NCBI GenBank assembly: GCA_001796785.1
Contig: MGNL01000084.1
Coordinates: 9,447-15,339, forward strand
Origin: Chloroflexi bacterium RBG_16_51_16
Lineage (GTDB): Bacteria > Chloroflexota > Anaerolineae > Anaerolineales > Villigracilaceae
Direction: 5' to 3'
Length of the DNA: 5,893 nt
Made by a program: the position numbers and the translations under genes. Below the pieces are notes generated by a model. It had not been told where the DNA came from, did not search any database, and worked only from the letters and a program-made list of their open reading frames with translations. This document shows positions 1 through 5,893 of the stretch, piece after piece. The stretch's first letter is position 1, and each line of letters opens with the position of its first letter.

Positions 1-1368
1 CTGATCCCTGGCGCCGCCTGGGCTGAGCGTGAAGTTCGCGACATGATTGGTGTCACCCCGACCGGGCACCCTGACTTGCGGCGGTTGATCCTGCCGGATG
101 ACTGGCCTGCGGATGTGCATCCTCTCCGCAGGGATTTCCCGATCGATGAGCGGCCTCCTGCTGCACCTGAAAACAAGGTTCGGATCAACCTGCCTCCCAA
201 GGATGCCAGCCTGTTTCCCATAGGACCATTCTTTCCAACCCTGGAAGAACCGACGTTCATCAACCTGTATGTTCATGGTGAGCAGATCGTGGGTATGGAT
301 TATCGCGGCTTTTACAACCACCGTGGAGTTGAAAAACTTGGCGATTCGGAGCTGACCTATCACCAGATCCCTGCCTTGGCAGAACGCATTTGTGGTATTT
401 GCGGTTTTGTTCACAGTTCAAGTTATTGCCAGACGGTCGAAAAGGCAGCCGGGATAACCATACCTCGCCGGGCAGCCTACATTCGGACACTCCTCCTGGA
501 GTTGGAACGCATTCATAGTCATCTCTTGTGGATCGGTCTGGCTTGTCACTTTATCGGTTTCGACACGCTCTTTATGCAGGCCTGGCGCATTCGTGAACCG
601 GTGATGTGGTTGACTGAATACATCACCGGCAACCGCAAGACCTATGGAATGAACCGCATCGGTGGTGTATCCCGCGATCTTCCCTTCGATGCATTTGAAC
701 GCATCACACCGGTCATTGACAAAATCGAGGCTCAATCCGCCCAGGTTGGGGATGCCATCGTGGAAGATGCCTCACTGAGGGCTCGCCTGGAGGGTGCGGG
801 GATCTTGAGCACAGAAGCAGCTCGCAGCTATTGTGTGGTTGGACCTACTGCCCGCGGATCAGGCCTGGACATCGATGCCCGCCGCGATCATCCATCCGCA
901 GCCTACGACGAGCTTGAATTTGAGGTCTGCGTCGAAACCGGCTGTGATATCTGGGCGCGCACGCTCGTCCGGATCCGCGAGCTTCTCGATGCCATCCAGA
1001 TTGTCCGTCAGGTGCTTAAGAAAATGCCATCTGGCCCGATCGTTGCGGAAGTTGATGAGATCACACCCTACCAGGTCGGGGTTAGCGGAGTCGAAGCGCC
1101 TCGGGGAGAAGTCATACACTACATCCTGACTGGTCCTGATAATCGCCCTTATCGCTGGCGGGTGCGTGCGCCCTCATATAACAACCTTCAATCCATTCCT
1201 GCCATGCTCACCGGCGCCAACCTCGCAGATGCACCGATCAGCGTTGGTAGTCTCGACCCCTGCTTCTCCTGCACCGAGCGGATACAGGTGGTTGATCGTG
1301 ATAGTGGCAATGTCAGGATCTATCGGCAGGCTGAGCTGCTTGAGAAATTTCTGGCGAAGGGTAGGTAA
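1..1368 (+). CDS. Group 4 [NiFe] hydrogenase large (catalytic) subunit fused to a 30-kDa NuoC-like domain, 5' partial
   Basis: This is the H2-activating subunit of a HycE/HyfG-like complex, acting on the cytoplasmic face of the membrane. The frame is open from base 1, and the codons before the ATG at 43 encode part of a conserved block, so that ATG is internal and the true start lies upstream of the window. Of 455 visible residues, residues 9-30 (EREVRDM to RRLI) fit the complex I 30-kDa subunit signature, followed by PLRRDFP. The rest is the 49-kDa/NiFe domain: HRGVEK near residue 107, the first metal motif RICGICGFVH with Cys131 and Cys134, and the second motif DPCFSCTER with Cys421 and Cys424. 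All four Ni/Fe cysteine ligands are therefore present, unlike in NuoD of complex I. Twenty-eight residues follow the final Arg of the second motif, as expected of a precursor cleaved by a HycI-type endopeptidase. The fusion of both domains is typical of Hyc/Hyf rather than Ech, Mbh or Coo enzymes. No frameshift is seen. Confidence 0.95.
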   Translation: MIPGAAWAEREVRDMIGVTPTGHPDLRRLILPDDWPADVHPLRRDFPIDERPPAAPENKVRINLPPKDASLFPIGPFFPTLEEPTFINLYVHGEQIVGMDYRGFYNHRGVEKLGDSELTYHQIPALAERICGICGFVHSSSYCQTVEKAAGITIPRRAAYIRTLLLELERIHSHLLWIGLACHFIGFDTLFMQAWRIREPVMWLTEYITGNRKTYGMNRIGGVSRDLPFDAFERITPVIDKIEAQSAQVGDAIVEDASLRARLEGAGILSTEAARSYCVVGPTARGSGLDIDARRDHPSAAYDELEFEVCVETGCDIWARTLVRIRELLDAIQIVRQVLKKMPSGPIVAEVDEITPYQVGVSGVEAPRGEVIHYILTGPDNRPYRWRVRAPSYNNLQSIPAMLTGANLADAPISVGSLDPCFSCTERIQVVDRDSGNVRIYRQAELLEKFLAKGR

Positions 1369-1370
1369 AA

Positions 1371-1907
1371 GTGCTGAAACATACCATCAGTGAACTTAAG
1401 GAAGCGCTGATCTGTCTCGAGGCTGGCCAGGTCACGCTCCCTTACCCTTTCCAGCCGCATCCACCGGAGGGTGAATTTCGCGGCAAGCCTGTTCTTAATT
1501 CCCGCAAATGCATGAGCTGTGGTGCATGTGCTAATGCCTGTCCTGCCCGCCTTATCAGCATCCAGGACAACGGCAGCATCCGGACCTTAAGTTTTAACCT
1601 CCGCCGCTGTACCTTCTGCGGGTTGTGCCGGGATGCCTGTCCGCAGGAAGCTATCACATTATCGAGCCAATTCGAACTTTCAACGGTCACGCCTGAAGAT
1701 CTGTCGATTCACGCCGAATTTGGTTTGGTAAATTGCCGTGAGTGCGGTAAGGTGATCGGAACTCAACGCCAGGTTGCCCTCGTGAAGGATAAGCTCCAGA
1801 CATGTGAACCTGGTTTTGATGATACGGGTTATGTGGATTTGTGCAATTCTTGCAAGCGCAGAGCTTTTATTCACAACCCTGCGTTGCTGATGGAGGTGAA
1901 GGCATGA
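1371..1907 (+). CDS. HycF/NuoI-like ferredoxin subunit with two 4Fe-4S motifs
   Basis: This electron-transfer subunit of 178 residues is equivalent to HycF/HyfH and to NuoI of complex I, and should pass electrons to the small subunit. Two CxxCxxCxxxCP motifs (Cys47, 50, 53, 57 and Cys80, 83, 86, 90) would bind two 4Fe-4S clusters, each motif supplying three ligands to one cluster and the fourth to the other. An FRGKP segment at residues 36-40 precedes them, as I recall for E. coli HycF. The C-terminal part has two further pairs, CREC at 122-125 and CNSCKR at 158-163, which could form a metal-binding (zinc-ribbon or rubredoxin-like) site, also recalled from HycF. The start is GTG: an in-frame stop lies at 1362-1364, so no earlier start is possible, and a purine-rich GAAGGGTAGG precedes it. 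It begins 2 bases after the large-subunit stop and its own stop overlaps the next start. The length matches the family. Confidence 0.93.
   Translation: MLKHTISELKEALICLEAGQVTLPYPFQPHPPEGEFRGKPVLNSRKCMSCGACANACPARLISIQDNGSIRTLSFNLRRCTFCGLCRDACPQEAITLSSQFELSTVTPEDLSIHAEFGLVNCRECGKVIGTQRQVALVKDKLQTCEPGFDDTGYVDLCNSCKRRAFIHNPALLMEVKA
1892..1899 (+). promoter_or_regulatory. Strong Shine-Dalgarno site for the small subunit gene
   Basis: GGAGGTGA sits 4 bases before the ATG at 1904. It is the strongest ribosome-binding sequence in the window and decides the start: the frame is open back to about 1841, but those earlier codons overlap the ferredoxin gene and encode nothing family-like. The site lies inside the last codons of the ferredoxin gene, consistent with translational coupling. 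Confidence 0.8.
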
Positions 1908-2368
1908 AGCCTCTGGAGTGGTGTTTCAAAAAATCCATCTGGGTCTACCACGTGAATGCCGGCTCCTGTAACGGTTGCGATATTGAGATCCTGGATGCGC
2001 TTACGCCTTATTACGATGTCGAGCGCTTTGGCATCCGGCTGGTGCACACACCCCGCCATGCGGACGCTTTGCTGGTTACCGGTCCGGTCACCCGTCAGGT
2101 CAGGGAAAGGCTGGTTCGCTTATATGAATCGACGCCCGATCCAAAATTGGTTATCGCTGTTGGAGCCTGCGCGACGGGTGGCGGAATCTGGCATAACACC
2201 TATGCCACTCTCGGTGGCTTGGAAAATGTTCTCCCTGTGAATATTTACATCCCTGGTTGTCCTCCCAGGCCTGAAGCCATCCTCTACGGCGTTGCTCAGG
2301 CGCTTGGTTTGGTACCGGGTGTTGTTGCGAAACAGGAATTTGCTGAAAGCTTGTCAGCAGAGGTTTGA
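1904..2368 (+). CDS. Group 4 [NiFe] hydrogenase small subunit (NuoB/HycG-like)
   Basis: This 154-residue subunit carries the cluster that feeds electrons to the NiFe site. Cys22 and Cys25 in GSCNGCDIEI, Cys89 in GACATGGG and Cys119 in GCPPRPEAI supply the four ligands of the proximal 4Fe-4S cluster. The spaced CxxC is the hydrogenase form; complex I NuoB has adjacent cysteines instead. The protein is short, has no twin-arginine signal peptide and no cysteine set for medial or distal clusters, as is normal for group 4 enzymes that stay cytoplasmic and take electrons from ferredoxin-like subunits. The ATG overlaps the ferredoxin stop as ATGA (1904-1907), with a strong Shine-Dalgarno site 4 bases upstream. 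It is the obligate partner of the large subunit at the left of the window. Assignment to group 4 is firm; the exact subgroup would need a phylogeny. Confidence 0.95.
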   Translation: MKPLEWCFKKSIWVYHVNAGSCNGCDIEILDALTPYYDVERFGIRLVHTPRHADALLVTGPVTRQVRERLVRLYESTPDPKLVIAVGACATGGGIWHNTYATLGGLENVLPVNIYIPGCPPRPEAILYGVAQALGLVPGVVAKQEFAESLSAEV

Positions 2369-2384
2369 TGGGAGAAATACCCTG

Positions 2385-3326
2385 ATGAATATTATCGATC
2401 TTTCTATGGCAGTCGTTTATACGCTCATCTTTCCGGGCTTCCTGTTCACCGCTGTCATTGGCTTGTTGCTCACCTGGGTTGACCGAAAAGTGACCGCGGT
2501 CATCCAAAGCCGGATCGGTCCGCCTTGGTTTCAACCCTTTGCTGATATTGGAAAGTTACTCAGCAAGAAAATGATTCTCCCCCGCGGAGCGCATACGCTG
2601 GCTTTTGTCTTTGCTCCATTCCTTTCGATCATCGGCGCGACCATGGCTGCTCTGATAATTTTCCAGGCTTTGTTCTTCCCGGGTCGTGGATACGTAGGCG
2701 ATCTGATCGTGTTGGTATATCTCTCTGCCTTGCCTGCCATCGCGTTGATCATCGGTGGAGCGGCCTCCCGAAGTCCTTTCGGTGCGATCGGTGCCAGCCG
2801 AGAGATGAGCATGGTGCTTGCCTATGAGGTTGCCTTCCTGACAGGTATATTGACGATCATCATTAAAACCAATTCGATCCAGTTTTCGTCGATCCTTGCC
2901 TACCAGGCTTCCCATGGGGCGATCGCTGGCACTTTATCTGGGTTGCTTGCGCTTGTAGTCTTTCTATTCAGCCTGCAGGCTAAGCTTGGTTTCCTTCCTT
3001 TTGACATCAGTGAAGCCGAAACAGAGCTGATCGGTGGACCGCTCGCCGAATATTCAGGCGCGGGACTTGCTTTATTCAAGATTTCCCGCTCGATGATGTT
3101 CTTCTTTATGCCGGTATTGACCGTGCTGGTTTTCTTTGGACCAGTACACGCCACGCTTTTATCCATTCTTGGTTTCATATTGAAGTTACTCCTGGTGCTC
3201 GTTGTATTGATCGTGATCAAGATCACGCACGCACGCTTGCGGCTCGATCAGGCTTTATCTTTATTTTGGTATCGGGTGAGCGTGATCGGCCTGGCTGCGA
3301 TTATCCTGGCGTTTTTCGGTCTATAA
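2385..3326 (+). CDS. NuoH/HycD-like membrane anchor subunit of the hydrogenase
   Basis: This 313-residue, roughly eight-helix membrane protein is the homologue of complex I NuoH and of HycD/HyfC, which docks the hydrogenase arm to the ion-pumping arm. Family blocks seen in order are VDRKVTAVIQSRIGP (32-46), FQPFADIGKLLSKK (49-62), GASREMSMVLAYE (136-148) and PFDISEAETELIGGPLAEYSG (205-225). The acidic residues Glu140, Glu148, Asp207, Glu210, Glu212, Glu214 and Glu222 are kept; in complex I the matching charged residues are held to form the entry to the proton-transfer axis near the quinone site. ATG at 2385 is chosen because the protein then starts at a natural first helix and GGGAG lies 10 bases upstream; the longer open frame back to 2292 overlaps the small-subunit gene and lacks family similarity. 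It follows the small subunit by 16 bases. Confidence 0.94.
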   Translation: MNIIDLSMAVVYTLIFPGFLFTAVIGLLLTWVDRKVTAVIQSRIGPPWFQPFADIGKLLSKKMILPRGAHTLAFVFAPFLSIIGATMAALIIFQALFFPGRGYVGDLIVLVYLSALPAIALIIGGAASRSPFGAIGASREMSMVLAYEVAFLTGILTIIIKTNSIQFSSILAYQASHGAIAGTLSGLLALVVFLFSLQAKLGFLPFDISEAETELIGGPLAEYSGAGLALFKISRSMMFFFMPVLTVLVFFGPVHATLLSILGFILKLLLVLVVLIVIKITHARLRLDQALSLFWYRVSVIGLAAIILAFFGL

Positions 3327-3344
3327 AAGGAAAAGGATCTTTCC

Positions 3345-4757
3345 ATGCCTGTATTAGCAACCTTTGGCATCCCGATACTCGGATCGTTTTTAACATTGAT
3401 AGCTGACAGGATCAACGGAGTCTTACGCAATCTGTTGGCCGTCCTCACGGTTGCCGCAACCCTCGTGTCGGCTGTTATGCTTATCCCGATCGCGAAGGAA
3501 ACAACCTCGGTCATCCTGGGTTCGTCTGCATATCCAGGCTTTGGATTTGATTTCATTATCGATGGCCTTGGGGTTTATGTTGCCATCATGTCCGCCTTGA
3601 TCGGGCTGTTGATCGTGGTTTACTCCGTCGGTTACATGAAGGATTACTCTCATCTGGGTGAATATTATTTCCTGGTGGTGTTATTCCTGGGCGCCATGAT
3701 GGGATTGGTGCTGTCCGGCAACCTGCTCCTGATCTACATCTTCTGGGAGATCACCGCCATCTGCTCGTGGCGATTGATTGGTTTCTTCCGCGATCCCCTG
3801 CACTTGCGCAACGCGGATACTGCTTTGCTGATCACTGTATTCGGCTCTTTTTGTATGCTCGCTGGCATAGAAATGATCTGGCACCAGACCGGGACCATGG
3901 TTATCTCTGAGGTGCATGGACACACCATCAGTGATACAGCCATCCTCTTGATGTTCATCGGTGTGCTGGCCAAGTCCGCCCAGGTCCCGCTGCAGGTTTG
4001 GCTCCCGGGCGCGGGCGTCGCTCCATCTCCGGTGACGGCTCTCCTGCACTCTGCCGTACTGGTGGTTATTGGTGTATTTGCCTTTGCCCGGATATTTGTC
4101 GGTGCGTTCGATCTTCCCTTGAACTGGCAGGTGATAACCTCGGTTGTCGCGACGGTCACGATCCTTGTGGCGAGTTGCGCAGCCCTGGTTGAAACCAATG
4201 CCAAGCGGATCCTGGCTTATTCGACCTTTGGGCAATTGGCATATGTCTATCTGGGATTCGCAAGTATGACCTCGATCGGGCTTGTGGGTGGTCTGTTGTT
4301 CCTCCTGGCTCACAGCTTGGCTAAGGCGGGTTTGTTCCTTTGTGTCGGTATCGTTGAACATAGGACCCATTGTCGTGACATTCGCGAACTGGGTGGATTG
4401 ATGCGGGTCATGCCCATCACTGCGATCGCATTTATCCTGTGTGCCTTGACGATCATTGGTTTTCCACCAACGGCAGGCTTTACCGGCAAATTGATGATCA
4501 TCTTTGGAACGCTGGAAAGTGGAAGAAGTGTTTTCGCAATTTTTGCGGTTATCGGTGCCATGTTGAGCATAGCATACACGCTGCGCTTGTTTAATTCGGT
4601 ATTCTTGGGACCCAAACTCTCTCATGATGTCAGGGAAGGTACACCCGGAATGGTGTTCATCGTCTCATCCTTTGCGGTCCTTTCCCTGGTTATCGGCTTG
4701 GCTGCAGCACCCTTGCTCGATATCGTTCGTGTTGTCGTTCAACAGATGGTGAGTTGA
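3345..4757 (+). CDS. NuoL/NuoM/MrpD-like antiporter-type membrane subunit (first of two)
   Basis: This polytopic protein of 470 residues, about 14 helices, belongs to the proton-translocating antiporter family of complex I (NuoL/M/N), Mrp antiporters and HycC/HyfB/D/F. Ion-path residues are visible: Glu135 in the helix-5 block IFWEITAICSWRLIGFF, Lys210 in VLAKSAQVPLQVWLP, His235 in SPVTALLHSA, Lys288 in NAKRILAYSTFGQLAY, His323 and Lys327 in LLAHSLAKAGLF, and the GFPPTAGFTGK block at 372-382. The usual WLPDAM reads WLPGAG (219-224), losing a commonly seen Asp. The length is close to NuoM/MrpD; there is no long C-terminal lateral helix like that of NuoL. The start is ATG at 3345 with AAAGGA 7 bases upstream, 18 bases after the NuoH-like gene. 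It should pump H+ or Na+ coupled to hydrogenase turnover; the ion cannot be read from sequence. Confidence 0.93.
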   Translation: MPVLATFGIPILGSFLTLIADRINGVLRNLLAVLTVAATLVSAVMLIPIAKETTSVILGSSAYPGFGFDFIIDGLGVYVAIMSALIGLLIVVYSVGYMKDYSHLGEYYFLVVLFLGAMMGLVLSGNLLLIYIFWEITAICSWRLIGFFRDPLHLRNADTALLITVFGSFCMLAGIEMIWHQTGTMVISEVHGHTISDTAILLMFIGVLAKSAQVPLQVWLPGAGVAPSPVTALLHSAVLVVIGVFAFARIFVGAFDLPLNWQVITSVVATVTILVASCAALVETNAKRILAYSTFGQLAYVYLGFASMTSIGLVGGLLFLLAHSLAKAGLFLCVGIVEHRTHCRDIRELGGLMRVMPITAIAFILCALTIIGFPPTAGFTGKLMIIFGTLESGRSVFAIFAVIGAMLSIAYTLRLFNSVFLGPKLSHDVREGTPGMVFIVSSFAVLSLVIGLAAAPLLDIVRVVVQQMVS

Positions 4758-4790
4758 ATGAGTGATTTGATTAACCTGGTGAACTCATGA
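4758..4790 (+). other. Ten-codon mini-ORF in the junction between the two antiporter-like genes
   Basis: In the 29-base gap an ATG follows the preceding stop directly (TGAATG) and opens a ten-codon frame, MSDLINLVNS, whose TGA overlaps the next gene's ATG as ATGA (4787-4790). No Shine-Dalgarno site of its own is obvious, but ribosomes ending at 4757 could restart here and again at 4787, so it may act as a translational relay. It could equally be chance in a short gap. No function is claimed for the peptide. Confidence 0.25.
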
Positions 4791-5893
4791 ACAATTTGCT
4801 CCTCCTCCCGATCGTAGTACCGATCCTTGTCGGCTTGCTGTGTTTGATCCTTCCAAAACGATTGCCCATTATCCGCGAGGCACTGACACTCCTCACAGCC
4901 TTTGGGGCGTTGATAGTTTCCATAATGATCTTTCGTCAACCGGAGACTTCCGTCCATCTTCCCTGGCTAACCCTCTCGGATGAGTTGACTTTGGGTTTTG
5001 ATTTCCGATCCTGGTCGTATGCCCGCCTGGCACTTATTGTGATGTCAGTGATAGGGTTCCTGGCCGCGCTTTATTCCATTCCGTTCATGGCTTCGCACAA
5101 ACGCAAAAACGAGTATTACGCATACTTCCTGATAGCGTTGGGTGTGACCGCGGGGGCTGTACTGGCTGAAAATCTGTTGCTCTTGCTCTTATGTTGGGAA
5201 TTGCATGGACTCTTGCTTTTCCTTATGGCTGGATTGAATGGTGAATCTGCTGTCCCCGCTTCGACCCGTACATTGATCCTCGCGGGTGTCGGCGATTTGG
5301 CGTTTTTGCTCGGAGTTGGTGTGCTTTGGCGGCTGGCAGGTTCGGTATCGATCCCCGTTTTAGCAGCTCATCCATTGTCTACGACTCCGTTGGTCAATGG
5401 TGCCGTTTTTGGTTTGTTCACGATCGCCGTTTTTGCCAAGGCTGGGGTGATGCCTTTGCACAGTTGGATGACGGCGATTTCGACCGAAACTCCGATGACC
5501 GTGATGGGTTACTTCACCTCCCTGGATAAGATGCTGGGATTTTATGTCCTCATCCTTATTTCCACTTCGATTTTTAACGTTTCGTTAGGGATGGGTACCT
5601 TGTTGATGGCATTCGGGGCGATCACATTGTTGTGTGGTGTTTTGATGGCCATGATCCAATCGGATTACCGCAAGATGCTCGCGTTCCACTCAGTATCGCA
5701 GGTGGGTTATATGGTCTTGGGCATTGGAACGGGAACGGTCATAGGTATTATCGGTGGCCTCCTGCACCTGATCAACATGATCGTCGTCAAGGGCAGTCTC
5801 TTCCTGTGCGGCGGCTCGATTGAATACCGCACTGGGAAGACTCGTTTTTCAGAGATGGGTGGCTTGGCGGGAGCCATGCCGCTGACCTTTGCT
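4787..5893 (+). CDS. Second NuoL/MrpD-like antiporter-type subunit, divergent, 3' partial
   Basis: The frame is open from ATG at 4787 to the window end, giving 369 residues and about 11 helices; the C-terminus is missing. An in-frame TAA at 4772-4774 with no other start codon after it fixes this ATG; a weak GGTGA lies 4 bases upstream. Family features are Glu138 in LLCWELHGLLLF (helix 5), Lys218 in VFAKAGVMPLHSW (helix 7), Lys296 in DYRKMLAFHSVSQVGYM (helix 8), and His327 and Lys335 in GLLHLINMIVVKGSLF, followed by a GSIEYRTGK block. The stretch after HSW departs from the common pattern: MTAISTETPMTVMGY then FTSLDKMLGFYVL replaces WLPDA..APTPVSALLH. Lys248 there resembles the Lys of the MrpD/NuoN-type SGVxxKxGxY motif more than the His of NuoL/M. 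So it is a paralogue of a different lineage from the preceding subunit, not a fresh duplication. It is probably a second ion-translocating subunit of the same hydrogenase. Confidence 0.92.
   Translation, partial: MNNLLLLPIVVPILVGLLCLILPKRLPIIREALTLLTAFGALIVSIMIFRQPETSVHLPWLTLSDELTLGFDFRSWSYARLALIVMSVIGFLAALYSIPFMASHKRKNEYYAYFLIALGVTAGAVLAENLLLLLLCWELHGLLLFLMAGLNGESAVPASTRTLILAGVGDLAFLLGVGVLWRLAGSVSIPVLAAHPLSTTPLVNGAVFGLFTIAVFAKAGVMPLHSWMTAISTETPMTVMGYFTSLDKMLGFYVLILISTSIFNVSLGMGTLLMAFGAITLLCGVLMAMIQSDYRKMLAFHSVSQVGYMVLGIGTGTVIGIIGGLLHLINMIVVKGSLFLCGGSIEYRTGKTRFSEMGGLAGAMPLTFA

Noticed and set aside
1..1368. Possibility that the set is a respiratory complex I (NuoCD-I-B-H-L).
   Set aside because: Both Ni-binding CxxC motifs are intact in the large subunit and the small subunit has the spaced CxxC of hydrogenases rather than the adjacent cysteines of NuoB.
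2369..2384. Possible promoter or terminator in the intergenic gaps (2369-2384, 3327-3344, 4758-4786).
   Set aside because: The gaps are 16-29 bases, hold ribosome sites, and show no stem with a T-run and no convincing -35/-10 pair.
2151..2534. Minus-strand frames of about 100-130 codons opposite the small-subunit and NuoH-like genes.
   Set aside because: They are low in recognisable motifs, cross gene boundaries on the other strand, and lack convincing ribosome sites; they are shadows.
2919..2926. GCGATCGC, the cyanobacterial HIP1 octamer, here and at 4422-4429.
   Set aside because: Two copies are far below the density of HIP1-rich cyanobacteria and fit the general CGATC bias; the gene set does not suggest a cyanobacterium.
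3212..3227. Perfect inverted repeat CGTGATC-AA-GATCACG.
   Set aside because: It lies inside the NuoH-like coding sequence (LIVIKITHARL), has short arms, no T-run, and is easily explained by the general GATC richness, so it is not called a terminator or operator.
3681..4625. A 314-codon open frame on the minus strand opposite the first antiporter-like gene.
   Set aside because: Its translation is rich in Gln, Asp, His, Arg and Thr with no family motif, the expected antisense shadow of a hydrophobic membrane protein gene; the plus-strand frame has full family motifs.

Overview
The window holds six consecutive plus-strand genes, packed end to end, that encode the core of a membrane-bound group 4 [NiFe] hydrogenase of the formate-hydrogenlyase / hydrogenase-4 type (Hyc/Hyf-like), an evolutionary relative of respiratory complex I. 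The first gene is cut by the left edge and the last by the right edge, so the operon continues on both sides. There are no RNA genes, mobile elements, CRISPR arrays, promoters or terminators that I can support, and no non-coding stretch longer than 29 bases.

Layout: (1) 1-1368, catalytic large subunit with the end of a fused 30-kDa (NuoC-like) domain, with both Ni-binding CxxC motifs intact; (2) 1371-1907, HycF/NuoI-like two-cluster ferredoxin with two further CxxC pairs; (3) 1904-2368, small subunit with four Cys for the proximal 4Fe-4S cluster; (4) 2385-3326, NuoH/HycD-like membrane anchor; (5) 3345-4757, NuoL/M-like antiporter-type subunit; (6) 4787-5893, a second, clearly different antiporter-type subunit, truncated by the window end. 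Gaps are 2, -4, 16, 18 and 29 bases, so one transcript is very likely.

How the parts should work together (inference from the families): electrons enter through the ferredoxin-like subunit, pass via the proximal cluster of the small subunit to the NiFe site of the large subunit, where protons are reduced to H2 (or the reverse). The NuoH-like subunit links this cytoplasmic arm to the two antiporter-like subunits, which would move H+ or Na+ across the membrane. Two antiporter-type subunits place it nearer to Hyf (FHL-2) or other multi-pump group 4 enzymes than to the single-pump Hyc complex. The electron donor (formate dehydrogenase, CO dehydrogenase, ferredoxin) is not encoded here and remains open.

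Organism: a bacterium or archaeon with moderate G+C (slightly above 50% by eye) and an anaerobic, fermentative or syntrophic lifestyle. The style of the proteins gives an impression of an uncultured Chloroflexota (Anaerolineae-like) genome, but this is a low-confidence impression, not a demonstrated placement. I do not see a wholly undescribed system. The most interesting points are the divergent helix-7/8 region of the second antiporter-like subunit, the catalytic-module-first gene order, and a strong excess of GATC sites.
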